Shown: one piece after another, positions 1-8,139 of the stretch
Layout of the letters: each line of letters opens with the position of its first letter
How positions within the stretch are numbered: the first letter of the stretch is position 1
From: Acididesulfobacillus acetoxydans
GTDB lineage: Bacteria; Bacillota; Desulfitobacteriia; Desulfitobacteriales; Desulfitobacteriaceae
Length of the DNA stretch: 31,652 nt
Reading direction: 5' to 3' (one strand)
Assembly (NCBI RefSeq): GCF_900016645.1
Contig: NZ_CDGJ01000090.1
Made by a program: the position numbers and the translations under genes
Notes under the pieces: model-generated
Database searches by the model: none
Told to the model about the DNA's origin: nothing
Seen by the model: the letters and a program-made list of their open reading frames with translations, nothing else

Positions 1-309
1 GGGTGCCACAGCCTCCACCGCCGGACCCGCGGCTGCCACTTTCGGCACATCCGCCATGGTCAGGGTGTTGCCGCTGCCAAAACCGCCCCTCACTCCCCCG
101 CTGTTCGACTGGCCGGGAGTGATAATGAGGAGATTCGAACCCAGCCCCTGAATCCGGGAAGTGATCTGGGCGGACGCTCCGTTGCCGATGGCCACCATGG
201 CAATCACCGCCCCCACCCCGATAATAATCCCGAGCATCGTCAACATAGAACGCAGTTTATTGGCCAAGAGCGCCCGAATAGAAACCCGGATCGATTCCAG
301 GAAATTCAC
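1..309 (-). CDS. MacB/FtsX-type ABC transporter permease (N-terminal part; runs off the window)
   Basis: The first ~103 codons of an efflux-type ABC permease are present; the rest lies beyond base 1. The product begins VNFLESIRVSIRALLANKLR and then has a hydrophobic first membrane helix (LTMLGIIIGVGAVIAMVAIG) followed by the start of an extracytoplasmic domain (ITSRIQGLGSNLLIITPG), which is the standard opening of MacB/YknZ-like permeases. The GTG start at 309 overlaps the TGA stop of the ATPase gene in a four-base GTGA overlap, so the two are very probably translationally coupled. The family works with a dedicated ATPase and a membrane-fusion adaptor, both encoded just upstream, to export peptides, macrolides or lipophilic compounds. 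The substrate cannot be read from the sequence. Confidence 0.93.
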   Translation of the reverse strand, partial: MNFLESIRVSIRALLANKLRSMLTMLGIIIGVGAVIAMVAIGNGASAQITSRIQGLGSNLLIITPGQSNSGGVRGGFGSGNTLTMADVPKVAAAGPAVEAVAP

Positions 310-1049
310 GATGCCACCTCTTTCTTCTCCGCCGCTTCGTCTGCCTCTGAGCGCGGATTGGCCAGCCGGGGATTGGCTACCGCCTCATCGCCCTCTATGT
401 GTCCATCCCGGAAACGCACGATGCGCCTCGTGTATTCCGCAATATCCGGCTCATGAGTCACGATGAGGATAGTATTCCCTTCAGAATGCAATTTCTGGAA
501 GATGGCCATGACTTCCTCACTGGATTTGCTGTCCAGGTTCCCGGTCGGCTCGTCCGCCAGAATAATGGCCGGCCGCGTGACCAGCGCCCGGGCAATCGCC
601 ACTCTCTGCTGCTGTCCCCCGGACAATTCCTTCGGCTTATGGTGAACCCGTTGCCCCAACCCGACTGCCGCCAAGGCCTGAAGGGCCCGTTCTTTGCGTT
701 CCCTGGCACCGACCCCCGCGTAAAGCAGAGGAAGCTCCACATTCTCTATCGCGGTGGTGCGGGGCAGTAAGTTAAACCCCTGAAAGACAAAACCGATTTT
801 CCGGTTGCGGATAACGGCCAGCTGATTGCCAGAGGCCTTGGAAACATCCGTCCCGTCCAAAATGTATTCCCCCGTGCTCGGAGTATCCAGGCAGCCCAGG
901 ATGTTCATCATCGTGGACTTTCCCGACCCGGACGGACCCATGATGGAGACAAATTCACCTTCATCCACATGCAGATCCACTCCGCCCAAGGCGGTGACAC
1001 GAATATCGCCCGTGGCGTAGACCTTCTTAATTTCGCGCAGATCAATCAT
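306..1049 (-). CDS. MacB/LolD/YknY-type ABC transporter ATP-binding protein
   Basis: This 247-residue protein energises the neighbouring permease. Visible motifs in order are Walker A GPSGSGKST (residues 38-46), Q-loop FVFQGFNLLPRTT (88-99), signature LSGGQQQRVAIARAL (142-156), Walker B IILADEPTGNLDS (162-174) and the H-loop histidine in VTHE (199). 'GFNLLPRTTAIENVELPL' and 'DEPTGNLDS' are hallmarks of the MacB/LolD branch. The reading frame stays open upstream, but I chose the ATG at 1049 because AGGAG sits about 8 bases ahead and the ATPase fold starts at once (MIDLREIKKVY). The C-terminal ~30 residues are a charged tail rich in Ala and Glu. It lies downstream of the adaptor gene and overlaps the permease gene. 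Confidence 0.97.
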   Translation of the reverse strand: MIDLREIKKVYATGDIRVTALGGVDLHVDEGEFVSIMGPSGSGKSTMMNILGCLDTPSTGEYILDGTDVSKASGNQLAVIRNRKIGFVFQGFNLLPRTTAIENVELPLLYAGVGARERKERALQALAAVGLGQRVHHKPKELSGGQQQRVAIARALVTRPAIILADEPTGNLDSKSSEEVMAIFQKLHSEGNTILIVTHEPDIAEYTRRIVRFRDGHIEGDEAVANPRLANPRSEADEAAEKKEVAS

Positions 1050-1279
1050 GCCCCGCTGCTCCTTTCTCCGGATCTCAACAACCCGAAACGTCTCGCACCC
1101 TCTTTTTTTCAGCCTGACCGACTTGAGAGCGGTCACTTGCCGCCTTTTCGTCAGATCTCGGCCGAACGGGTGTGTCCAAGCGCGACCCCCGCTCCTATAC
1201 GCAAAGGCACCTCCCACTACCCTGTTTCGATGGGGGCAGGCTCAGCCTGCGGCCGTCATTGTCCAACGGACAAACGAAT
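1050..1279 (-). other. Adaptor-ATPase intergenic gap (230 bp)
   Basis: No convincing gene is present. The only structure I see is a short inverted repeat at 1236-1250 (GCAGGCT/AGCCTGC with a one-base centre) and the AGGAG ribosome binding site of the ATPase gene. There is no T-rich terminator, so the efflux genes could still be one transcript. Confidence 0.5.
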
Positions 1280-2887
1280 TCACCCGCCGTGGCTCGCCCG
1301 GCCCAAGGCACCCATAGCCCGGCCCGGATTATTGTTCTTATTGGGGCCCTGGAACGCCTTGGCCGGCGCCCCGCCCGCAGACTGGACCCCCAGTACGACC
1401 TGCTGACCCACGTTGAGCCCGCTCTTGATTTCAACGTTCGTGCCGTCGTCCAGCCCCGTCACCACTCGAACAAAGTGTACATTGGCATTTGCATAGACGC
1501 CGCCGGGTTTTGCCCCGTTACCGCCCGCGTTTGAACCGCCGGCAATCGTCCCCCGGTTGCCGCTGCCAGCGGACGAGCCGGTCTTTCTCCATTTAGCCGC
1601 CTTCCTTTGGCCCGCGGCCTCTCCGCCCGCGGCCGCGCCGGGTACCAGCACGCCTGTATCCGCCCCCGAACCATGAATAGCCGCGCTGGGAACGGTCAGG
1701 ACATTTTTCGCCTGAGCCAGCACGATGTCGACATTCGCATTCATCCCTGCTTTGAGAACGCTATTGGGTGTGTCAACCAGGACAGTGACATCATATGTCG
1801 TCACATTCTGGACCACGGTTCCCTGCACCGCAATCTGGGAAACCGTGCCGGAAATGTTGAGATTCGGGTAGGAGTCCAAGGTGATATTCGCTTTTTGCCC
1901 GACTTTGACCTTGGAAATATCCGCCTGATCCACGGAAGTGTCGATTTCAAGATCCTTGGGATCCGTGGCTAAAGTCATGATCGTGGTGCTGGAACCCACC
2001 GACTGGTTCGTGCTGGCACCCACCGAAGCCGCCACGTCTGTGATCAGTCCATCGGCCGGGGCGGTCAGCGTCGCGTCCGCCAGGTTGGTCTGGGCGGTCG
2101 AGAGAGCGGCCTGGGCCTGGAGCACTGAAGCCTGGGCGGCGAGCACATCCGCCGAAGGGGCACCCTTATCCTGAGTGGCCTGGCTTTCCGCCTGAGCCAG
2201 ATCCGCCTGGGCAGAGGCATAAGCGGCTTGAGCCTGAGTCAAAACCTGGGCAGCGCCCCCGTTCTGCTGCTGTTTGGCCGTGGTTAAAGCCGCTTGAGCT
2301 TGGGTCAGCGCCTGCTGGGCCGCTTGTACGGCTGAGGCGTCCCCGTTCTGTTTGGCCATGGCGATCGCCAAACTGTTGCTGGCGGCCGTGACATTCTCCG
2401 TCGCCAGATTGACCTGATTAGCCAGATAAGCCGGAGCCGCATCGTGTTCAGCCGTAACCAAAGACTGCTGAGCCGTAGTCACTTCCTGCTGAGCCTTGGC
2501 TACGGCCGCCAGATCGGTAGCATTCACACCGGTCAGGGTCTGCTGCAATTTCGCCTGAGCTGCCGCCAAATTGGCCTCTTGCTGATTCACGGCGAGCTGC
2601 AAATCCGTGGGGTCAATCTGAGCCAGAACCTGTCCCTGTTTCACCATATCCCCTGCCTGCACATCGATAGCTGTGAGCTTACCGGCCTGCTGAAAGGACA
2701 AAGGAGTGGTCTGCAGAAACTTCACCGTTCCGGTCGCCGTAATGACCTCCGTCACATCCCCCATTTTCGCCGGTGCGGTAATGAGCGGAACAGCTGCCGG
2801 TTTCGCCGTAAAATGGCGGTATCCCCAATAGCCTCCCCCAACCACCAGCACGGACAAAACTCCGATGGTCACCCACTTTTTGTTCAT
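1280..2887 (-). CDS. MacA/HlyD-family membrane-fusion (efflux adaptor) protein
   Basis: This 535-residue adaptor joins the MacB-like permease to the outer cell surface. An N-terminal membrane anchor (residues 5-23, WVTIGVLSVLVVGGGYWGY) is followed by the first biotinyl-lipoyl half (EVITATGTVK; 'GKLTAIDVQAGDMVKQGQVLAQID' region near 70-92). Next comes a long Ala/Gln-rich coiled-coil hairpin (~95-300), the second lipoyl half (LTAPADGLITDV), a beta-barrel region, and a Gly/Ser/Asn-rich linker before a last beta domain (VRVVTGLDDGTNVEIKSGL). The frame extends further upstream, but the ATG at 2887 has AAGGAG about 10 bases ahead and opens directly on the anchor. It begins 20 bases after the kinase stop, so the sensor and the pump appear to be one operon. 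The hairpin is longer than in E. coli MacA (known length ~370 residues), as is common in Firmicutes. Confidence 0.95.
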   Translation of the reverse strand: MNKKWVTIGVLSVLVVGGGYWGYRHFTAKPAAVPLITAPAKMGDVTEVITATGTVKFLQTTPLSFQQAGKLTAIDVQAGDMVKQGQVLAQIDPTDLQLAVNQQEANLAAAQAKLQQTLTGVNATDLAAVAKAQQEVTTAQQSLVTAEHDAAPAYLANQVNLATENVTAASNSLAIAMAKQNGDASAVQAAQQALTQAQAALTTAKQQQNGGAAQVLTQAQAAYASAQADLAQAESQATQDKGAPSADVLAAQASVLQAQAALSTAQTNLADATLTAPADGLITDVAASVGASTNQSVGSSTTIMTLATDPKDLEIDTSVDQADISKVKVGQKANITLDSYPNLNISGTVSQIAVQGTVVQNVTTYDVTVLVDTPNSVLKAGMNANVDIVLAQAKNVLTVPSAAIHGSGADTGVLVPGAAAGGEAAGQRKAAKWRKTGSSAGSGNRGTIAGGSNAGGNGAKPGGVYANANVHFVRVVTGLDDGTNVEIKSGLNVGQQVVLGVQSAGGAPAKAFQGPNKNNNPGRAMGALGRASHGG

Positions 2888-2907
2888 CTTCTTTCTGCTC
2901 CTTTTTC

Positions 2908-4497
2908 TCATTGTTGGCGGGTCAAACCGCCCCCCGGCCGTCTCCCGGCCGCGCGCTCTGAACTCGGCGAAACTCCGCCGGCCGGCAGCCAAACCGCAAA
3001 AGTCGTTCCCTCGTTAACACGGCTGGCCACCCGAATCATCCCGCCGTGGGCCTGGACAAATTCCCAGGCGATCGCCAAACCCAGCCCGGTGCGCCCGGTC
3101 TCCCGCTCGCGCGCTTTGTCCACCCGGTAAAAGCGGTCGAAAATGTGGTCCAGTTCCTCGGGGGGAATTCCCTCACCGGTATCCACGACCTCCACCTTAG
3201 CCCATTCCCTGACACCGGGAGCTTGCGTTTCACGTTCAGAGGTCCGCGCAGGCACGCCTTTATGAGCCGCAGATTGTCTTCTCTCCTGTTCAGGCGACGC
3301 GTTCAAAGCGTCACGGTGTTCTCCCCCGTAATTGCGTTTCTCTTCACCCACTGGCGCGGAAACCGTGCTGAGACACAGATAAATCGCCCCTCCTGCCGGA
3401 GTATGCAAAAGAGCATTGCCCACGAGGTTAACAAAGACCTGGGTCAGACGGTCGGGGTCCGCAGTGAGCGCGGGGGCCCAGCCCTCAATCCCCGCCGTAA
3501 TCTTTCTTTCTTGAAATTCGATGGCAAAACGTTCTAAAATACGTTCCAGCAGTACTTTGAGATCCACCTCCCGGCGGTTCAGAGGGAGCTTGCCGGCCTC
3601 GGCCAGGGTCAGCTGCTGCAGATCCTGCACCAAGCGAATCAACCGCAAAGTTTCATCCTGAATCGGCAGCAGCACTTCCGGAGTGGATGGCAGCACTCCC
3701 TCCTGAATGGATTCCAGCTTCCCCAGAATCACGGCCAACGGGGTGCGCAGCTCATGAGCAATATCCGCCACCATGTTACGCCTCACCTCTTCATTGCGGG
3801 CCAGCCTTGCCGTCATACCGTTAAAAGCCCCGGTTAAGAGCGCGATATCGTCCCTGCCCTGTACCTCCAAGCGGGAGTTCAAATCTCCCTGTCCGACCTG
3901 TTTCACCGCCTCCGTCAGGCGTCTGAGCGGACCTGTCAGACGGCGGGTAATAAAGACCCCCAGGCCCAACGCCGCCAGAGTCGTGACCACAAGCCCCACC
4001 AGCATCGCCCGAAAAACGGAAGCCGCAATGCGCTTCGCCACAAACGCGTCCCGGTCAATCAGTCCCTGGTCGAACCAGTAGTACCCCACCGTCTTGCCCT
4101 GAACCTGAATCGGATGCCACTGGAAAGGTATGCGCCGGGACAGAGGGGGCGCCAACTGGTAAACGGATCTGCCGACATCCTGAGGCCGAAAACTGACCAC
4201 GACCTTTCTCCGGGCATCAAAGAGCAGCAAATGTTCATTGTCCTTGCCCATCAACCAATCCTGGTGCGGATCCGCGATGATCCGGCTGACATAACTTTGA
4301 ACTCCGTTCCAGGAACCTTCCTGCTCGTAATAATAAGTCAGCAGGCGTTCCCATTGCTGGCTGTAGCTCTGCCCGATATATTGAACCGCATGCCCCAAAA
4401 GGGATTGCATCGACCACAAAGAAATCCCTCCGAAAATGAGGGACAAGAAGATCACCAACCCCACCAAAGCAAAAAGAAACTTCCGCCTCAAAGTCAT
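2908..4497 (-). CDS. Membrane sensor histidine kinase (HAMP-HisKA-HATPase)
   Basis: This 529-residue kinase is partner of the response regulator encoded just upstream. It has a membrane helix at ~7-27, an extracytoplasmic sensor of ~130 residues, a second helix at ~163-183, HAMP (~184-236), and an H-box DIAHELRTPLAVILGKLESI with the phospho-accepting His at 248. The N-box is DPDRLTQVFVNLVGNALLHTP (347-367 region), G1 is VVDTGEGIP, the F-box is FDRFYRVDKAR, and G2 is GRTGLGLAI. Between N-box and G1 there is an unusual ~50-residue polar insert (~379-432). I chose ATG 4497 because GAGG lies 8 bases upstream and the membrane helix follows; a longer open frame reaches 4539 without a better ribosome site. 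Location upstream of the efflux genes suggests it senses an envelope-active compound, an inference from context. Confidence 0.96.
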   Translation of the reverse strand: MTLRRKFLFALVGLVIFLSLIFGGISLWSMQSLLGHAVQYIGQSYSQQWERLLTYYYEQEGSWNGVQSYVSRIIADPHQDWLMGKDNEHLLLFDARRKVVVSFRPQDVGRSVYQLAPPLSRRIPFQWHPIQVQGKTVGYYWFDQGLIDRDAFVAKRIAASVFRAMLVGLVVTTLAALGLGVFITRRLTGPLRRLTEAVKQVGQGDLNSRLEVQGRDDIALLTGAFNGMTARLARNEEVRRNMVADIAHELRTPLAVILGKLESIQEGVLPSTPEVLLPIQDETLRLIRLVQDLQQLTLAEAGKLPLNRREVDLKVLLERILERFAIEFQERKITAGIEGWAPALTADPDRLTQVFVNLVGNALLHTPAGGAIYLCLSTVSAPVGEEKRNYGGEHRDALNASPEQERRQSAAHKGVPARTSERETQAPGVREWAKVEVVDTGEGIPPEELDHIFDRFYRVDKARERETGRTGLGLAIAWEFVQAHGGMIRVASRVNEGTTFAVWLPAGGVSPSSERAAGRRPGGGLTRQQ

Positions 4498-4616
4498 AAC
4501 ATTCGCCTCAAACCCACCAGACTCGAACCCCAACTCCAACGTATTTCGGGGTGACCGGATTCCGCGCGCCTCACAGCCGCACCCTAGGCCTCAAAGCCGC
4601 GCCCTCCGCCCTAAAC

Positions 4617-5306
4617 TCACTGCATCTCTCCGAAACGGTAACCCACACCGAAAACCGTCTGGACATAGACCGGGTCTCCCGCATTGTCTTCGATCTTCTT
4701 ACGCAGGTTGGAAACATGGGTATCTATAGAACGCTCATAATACATGTACTCCTCCCCCATTGCCTGCCGCAGAAGTTGCAGACGGCTGTAAACCGTTCCC
4801 GGCCGGGAAGCGAGGAGATACAAAATTTTAAACTCCGTCGGCGTCAGAAAAACCTCTTGCCCCTTTTTCCAAATACGATGGCTGCCCGGATCGATCGTCA
4901 GTTCCCCGCGGTTAATACTGGAAGAACCCTCATCCCGCACTCCGGAGGCCCTGCGCAGCACAGTCTTAACCCTGGCCAACAGTTCCCTGAGGCTGAAAGG
5001 CTTGACAATATAATCATCCGCCCCGAACTCCAATCCCAGAACTCGATCGATCTCCTCGGATTTCGCCGTAAGCATGATAATAGGGACGCTGCTCTCTTCC
5101 CGCAGTTCCTTGCATATGTCCAACCCGCTTTTGCCCGGAAGCATCCAATCCAAGAGGACCAAGTCCGGCTTTTCCGCCCGGATCAGCCTCAGGCCGTCCA
5201 AACCGTTAGCCTCCGTCAGCACGCGAAAGTCTTCCCTCTGCAGGTAATCCCGCACCAGAGCTGAGATTTCCGGTTCGTCGTCGACAAACACAATCGTAGT
5301 GGACAT
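4617..5306 (-). CDS. OmpR/PhoB-family response regulator
   Basis: This 229-residue regulator has a receiver domain (1-~120) and a C-terminal winged helix (~130-227). The acidic pocket is DDE near residues 9-11, the phospho-acceptor is Asp53 in LLDWMLPG, and the conserved Lys is 102 in IVKPFS. The DNA-binding half shows the OmpR pattern LTPTEFKILYLLASRPGTVYSR and DTHVSNLRKKIED. The ATG at 5306 has AGGAG 8 bases upstream. It is the first gene of the operon that continues with the sensor kinase (119 bp gap), the adaptor and the ABC pump. It probably activates that operon after phosphorylation by the kinase. Confidence 0.97.
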   Translation of the reverse strand: MSTTIVFVDDEPEISALVRDYLQREDFRVLTEANGLDGLRLIRAEKPDLVLLDWMLPGKSGLDICKELREESSVPIIMLTAKSEEIDRVLGLEFGADDYIVKPFSLRELLARVKTVLRRASGVRDEGSSSINRGELTIDPGSHRIWKKGQEVFLTPTEFKILYLLASRPGTVYSRLQLLRQAMGEEYMYYERSIDTHVSNLRKKIEDNAGDPVYVQTVFGVGYRFGEMQ

Positions 5307-5335
5307 TGCGTTCGCTCCTAATATAAATAATATTG

Positions 5336-5352
5336 CCCTTAATTCCTAAGGG
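5336..5352. promoter_or_regulatory. Inverted repeat upstream of the response regulator operon
   Basis: A perfect 6-bp inverted repeat, CCCTTA-N5-TAAGGG, lies 30 bases ahead of the response regulator start codon. A-T rich stretches resembling -10 elements (TATTAT, TATATT on the minus strand) lie between it and the ribosome site, but I could not pair them with a good -35. The position fits an operator, possibly for the regulator itself; this is inference. Confidence 0.35.
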
Positions 5353-5481
5353 TAGACGAGTCTGGCGTTTCTGAGCCCGCTCCGAATATCGTTTCGTAAG
5401 GGACTGCCGTTAGTATATCAGGTCATAATAAAGGATATTTGACGAAGTTATCAAGATCTTCTGAAGACCTGCAGCCAGTGA

Positions 5482-5512
5482 AAAACCCACCGGGCTCACA
5501 CCGGTGGGTTTT
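5482..5512. terminator. Bidirectional rho-independent terminator
   Basis: A 12-bp perfect stem pairs AAAACCCACCGG with CCGGTGGGTTTT around a 7-base loop. It has T-runs on both strands and lies 26 bases beyond the MarR stop codon. It ends the marR transcript and separates it from the response regulator operon. Confidence 0.9.
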
Positions 5513-5537
5513 GGATAACAGTTCACCTTTTCCGTTT

Positions 5538-6002
5538 TCAGGAAGACACTTCTCCCCTCGCGTCCACAGATTCCATCCGTTCCGCTAAAACCTGCAAAAA
5601 TTGAAGCACTTTGGGCTGCTCTTCCTCGGGGTATTCTTGCAGAACCTCCCGGAGAAACTGGCAACGCTCGCTGATTACCGCATCCACGATTTCCTCTCCT
5701 TTGGGCAGGAGATTCATGCGCACAACCCTGCGGTCATTGGTATCCCGCACTCTCTCCACCAACCCGGCCCGTTCCATGCGGTCGGCAAGATCGGTTGCGG
5801 TGCTGCAGGCGGTAAACAGATGTTTGCAAAGTTCACCCATTGTCAGGGAGCCGAACTCCTGCAGGGTAAGCAAAGCGTTGAACTGTGGCGTCGAGACTCC
5901 CATGCCGGTCAGGATCGAGCGGCCATGCCGGTACATCACGGTATTTGACTGCCGGATCTTTTCCTCAACCTGCTTGACAAATAGAATATCCGCATCTACC
6001 AA
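5538..6002 (-). CDS. MarR-family transcriptional regulator
   Basis: This 154-residue winged-helix repressor has the usual MarR layout. An N-terminal dimerisation helix (VKQVEEKIRQSNTVMYRHGR) is followed by the helix-turn-helix (FNALLTLQEFGSLTMGELCK and FTACSTATDLADRMERAGLV), the wing DTNDRRVVRMNLLPKGEEIV, and a C-terminal dimerisation helix. The start is TTG at 6002: AAGGAGG sits 9 bases upstream and there is no in-frame ATG nearby. It is monocistronic between two terminators. The family usually represses drug-efflux or stress genes in response to phenolic ligands. The closest candidate target is the pump operon downstream, but this is only positional. Confidence 0.94.
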   Translation of the reverse strand: MVDADILFVKQVEEKIRQSNTVMYRHGRSILTGMGVSTPQFNALLTLQEFGSLTMGELCKHLFTACSTATDLADRMERAGLVERVRDTNDRRVVRMNLLPKGEEIVDAVISERCQFLREVLQEYPEEEQPKVLQFLQVLAERMESVDARGEVSS

Positions 6003-6164
6003 GTTTCGGGCCCTCCTTCAGAAAAAATCGCTCTTCGGTTTACGGAATTTTCACCTTAAATGTTGACCTTATTGTACTATACGCACTCAGTTCTTGTAAA
6101 TGAGAAAAAAGGATTTTCGCTCGTTTGGGCGAAATATTTAAAAAACAGGTCCTGCACAAACGGC

Positions 6165-6192
6165 AAAAAAACGGCCGCCGATGGCGTCCGTT
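6165..6192 (-). terminator. Terminator of the GerMN gene
   Basis: Read on the minus strand, AACGGACGCC-ATC-GGCGGCCGTT forms a 10-bp stem with one mismatch and is followed by a run of seven T. It lies ~90 bases beyond the GerMN stop codon and ahead of marR, so it isolates the two genes. Confidence 0.85.
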
Positions 6193-6280
6193 CTGACCGG
6201 CATTTTGACCGGCGTCCGAAGAAACCGTTCTAAAGAAGAAGGATTGTGTTTCCCAAAGCTCCGGCCGGCACTGTGATCAC

Positions 6281-7204
6281 CTACGTAGAACTTGCCGGCG
6301 TCGAAAAGAGGTTGAGTGCGCTCGGCGAAAGATTCGACTGCCCGCTGTTTCCGGCACCTGAGCCGGCGCCACCCGCTCCGTTTAAGCCGCTGCCGCCTGC
6401 TCCGTTTGAACCGCCGCTGCCGCCCTGGCTGCTCGGGCTTCCCGCACCACTCATACCGCCGCCGGAACCGCCCGTACCGGTCATAGCGCTGCCCATACCG
6501 CCTGCGCCGCTCATAGTGCTGCCGCTCATGCTCCCCGCCTTGTCACCGGGATTGGTCTGCCCGGAAGGAGGAGAACTTGAATTTGAAGCGGAGCCGGGTT
6601 TCACTAAGCTCCCATTGAACTTCAGGTCAGAAGTTGAAACATTTCCTAAGCTGCCCAACGGCTTGCCTTCAACCCACACTTGAACATCCTGAATGCTGGG
6701 AAACTGGGTCAAGGTGTCGGCGAGGGCATAGAGCGTGACCTCCGGAGTCACCTTGGCGAAAGAACTCTTAAATGCCCTGTTAAAATCCACAATGGCGCAC
6801 CCGTTTTTAATCGCGATATCCTTTAGGGCCGTACCGGGCGGGGCTGCCGCCTGACTCCCGCCTCCCTGTGCTCCGGGACCTTTTAACCACTGGTTAACCG
6901 TTTCCCGAGCCATACTCAAGGTATTCGGAACCGTGCGTTCTTCTTTAACCAGGTATCTCCCGGATGTGTCCGCAAAATACAACACAATATTTTTTCCGGC
7001 CCCGACCGCTGCGGGAGTCTGCGAAACCGTCCCCGTCGTTCCCCCGCCGCCCGCTCCGCCGAGGACGCCGGCGGAGTCTCCGCCTCTTTGCAGCATCGTG
7101 TCAAGGGTGCTGCAGCCGCTGATCAATAAGGCGCTTAGGGCCACAACCCACAGTCCGCAGATCCCTTTCCTGTACAAAGACCGTTGTGGATGATCTTTTT
7201 TCAT
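6281..7204 (-). CDS. GerMN-domain lipoprotein (GerM-like)
   Basis: This 307-residue secreted lipoprotein has a signal peptide ending in the lipobox LISGC, so it should be anchored to the outer face of the membrane. A GerMN domain follows (~75-205): NIVLYFADTSGRYLVKEER, then VNQWLKGP, then a segment from TALKDIAIKNGCAIVDF to FPSIQDVQVWVEGKPLG. In GerM this domain is linked to sporulation and germination. The last ~95 residues are a low-complexity Gly/Ser/Ala tail (SGSTMSGAGGMGSAMTGTGG and similar), which is longer than usual. AGGAGG lies 8 bases before the ATG. The exact role here is not known; a spore or cell-wall function is the likely one. Confidence 0.93.
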   Translation of the reverse strand: MKKDHPQRSLYRKGICGLWVVALSALLISGCSTLDTMLQRGGDSAGVLGGAGGGGTTGTVSQTPAAVGAGKNIVLYFADTSGRYLVKEERTVPNTLSMARETVNQWLKGPGAQGGGSQAAAPPGTALKDIAIKNGCAIVDFNRAFKSSFAKVTPEVTLYALADTLTQFPSIQDVQVWVEGKPLGSLGNVSTSDLKFNGSLVKPGSASNSSSPPSGQTNPGDKAGSMSGSTMSGAGGMGSAMTGTGGSGGGMSGAGSPSSQGGSGGSNGAGGSGLNGAGGAGSGAGNSGQSNLSPSALNLFSTPASST

Positions 7205-7380
7205 TTATCCTGCCTCCTAACGTGAACCTCTTCTGGATCATATGCTTTGTCCCGGAATTTAGTACAACCAATCTAAACCCAAAGAAACACCGGCTTGTGT
7301 TGCACGCCAAGAGGATTTCGCGCCCATATGTCAAAATAGTATGAAGAGAAGAAAAAGGAGTATGAGGAGAGGGATGCCAC

Positions 7381-8139
7381 TTGAAACTGCGCGCGCTAAT
7401 CGTCGATGATGAATCCCCGGCCCGCAAAGAACTGCGCTTTCTGCTTCAGGCTTTCGAAGACGTACAAATCGTCGGGGAAGCTGCCAATGCGATCGAAGCC
7501 CTGGAACTTATTCACAATGTCGAGTACTCTGTCATTTTTCTCGATATTGACATGCCGGGGATCAACGGCATCGAAATGGCCCATCAGCTTAGAGATCAGC
7601 CCAACTCGCCGGCGGTCATTTTCACGACGGCGCACGAAGAATACGCCTTTGACGCCTTCAGCGTTCACGCCCTGGATTATCTCTTAAAACCCATAAGTCC
7701 CAAACGTTTGGATGAAGCGCTGGAGAAAGTCCGGGAGAAGGAAAAAACCGCGGTGGTCAGCCACCAAACCGTACCAAAAAATGAAAGCGGCTCCCCGGCC
7801 AAACCCCTGGAGGTTATTCCCGTCGATCAACGGGGAAAAACCATCCTCCTGCGCCCGGACGAAATCGTGTACATTTACACGGACAAAGACAATGTCTGCG
7901 TTAAAACCCACAAGGAATCCTACTTGACGCGCTTCACCCTGCGTGACCTGGAGAGCCGTTTAAATCCCAACCAATTCTTCCGCTCCCACCGCTGCTATCT
8001 TGTCAACATTCAACGCATGCGCGAGCTCATTCCTTATTTTAACGGGACCTACACCGTCGTCGTCGACGACGCCGAGCGGAGCGAAATTCCCGTCAGCCGC
8101 ACCCAATCCCGAAAACTTAAAGAAATTCTGGGACTTTGA
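7381..8139 (+). CDS. LytTR-family response regulator (orphan)
   Basis: This 252-residue LytR/AlgR-type regulator has a receiver domain (1-~115) with Asp10/Glu11, phospho-acceptor Asp55 in VIFLDIDMPG, and Lys103 in YLLKPISP. After a linker it carries a LytTR DNA-binding domain (~145-250), recognisable from GKTILLRPDEIVYIYTDKDN, LRDLESRLNPNQFFRSHRCY and VNIQRMRELIPYFNGTY. The start is TTG at 7381, preceded by GAGGAGAGGG; the two ATGs just upstream are out of frame. No LytS-type kinase is encoded in the window. The gene is divergent from the GerMN gene (176 bp apart). Its end overlaps the end of the convergent spoIIR gene by 23 bases. Confidence 0.95.
   Translation: MKLRALIVDDESPARKELRFLLQAFEDVQIVGEAANAIEALELIHNVEYSVIFLDIDMPGINGIEMAHQLRDQPNSPAVIFTTAHEEYAFDAFSVHALDYLLKPISPKRLDEALEKVREKEKTAVVSHQTVPKNESGSPAKPLEVIPVDQRGKTILLRPDEIVYIYTDKDNVCVKTHKESYLTRFTLRDLESRLNPNQFFRSHRCYLVNIQRMRELIPYFNGTYTVVVDDAERSEIPVSRTQSRKLKEILGL

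Noticed and set aside
161..466. Plus-strand open frame opposite the efflux permease/ATPase
   Set aside because: It lies antisense to two well-supported genes and has no recognisable domain or ribosome site; in GC-rich DNA such shadow frames are expected.
4114..5264. Long plus-strand frames opposite the sensor kinase and response regulator
   Set aside because: Antisense shadows of strongly conserved genes with no protein motifs.
6246..6683. Pro-rich plus-strand frame opposite the GerMN lipoprotein tail
   Set aside because: The Pro/Ala/Leu composition is simply the reverse reading of the Gly/Ser repeat tail.
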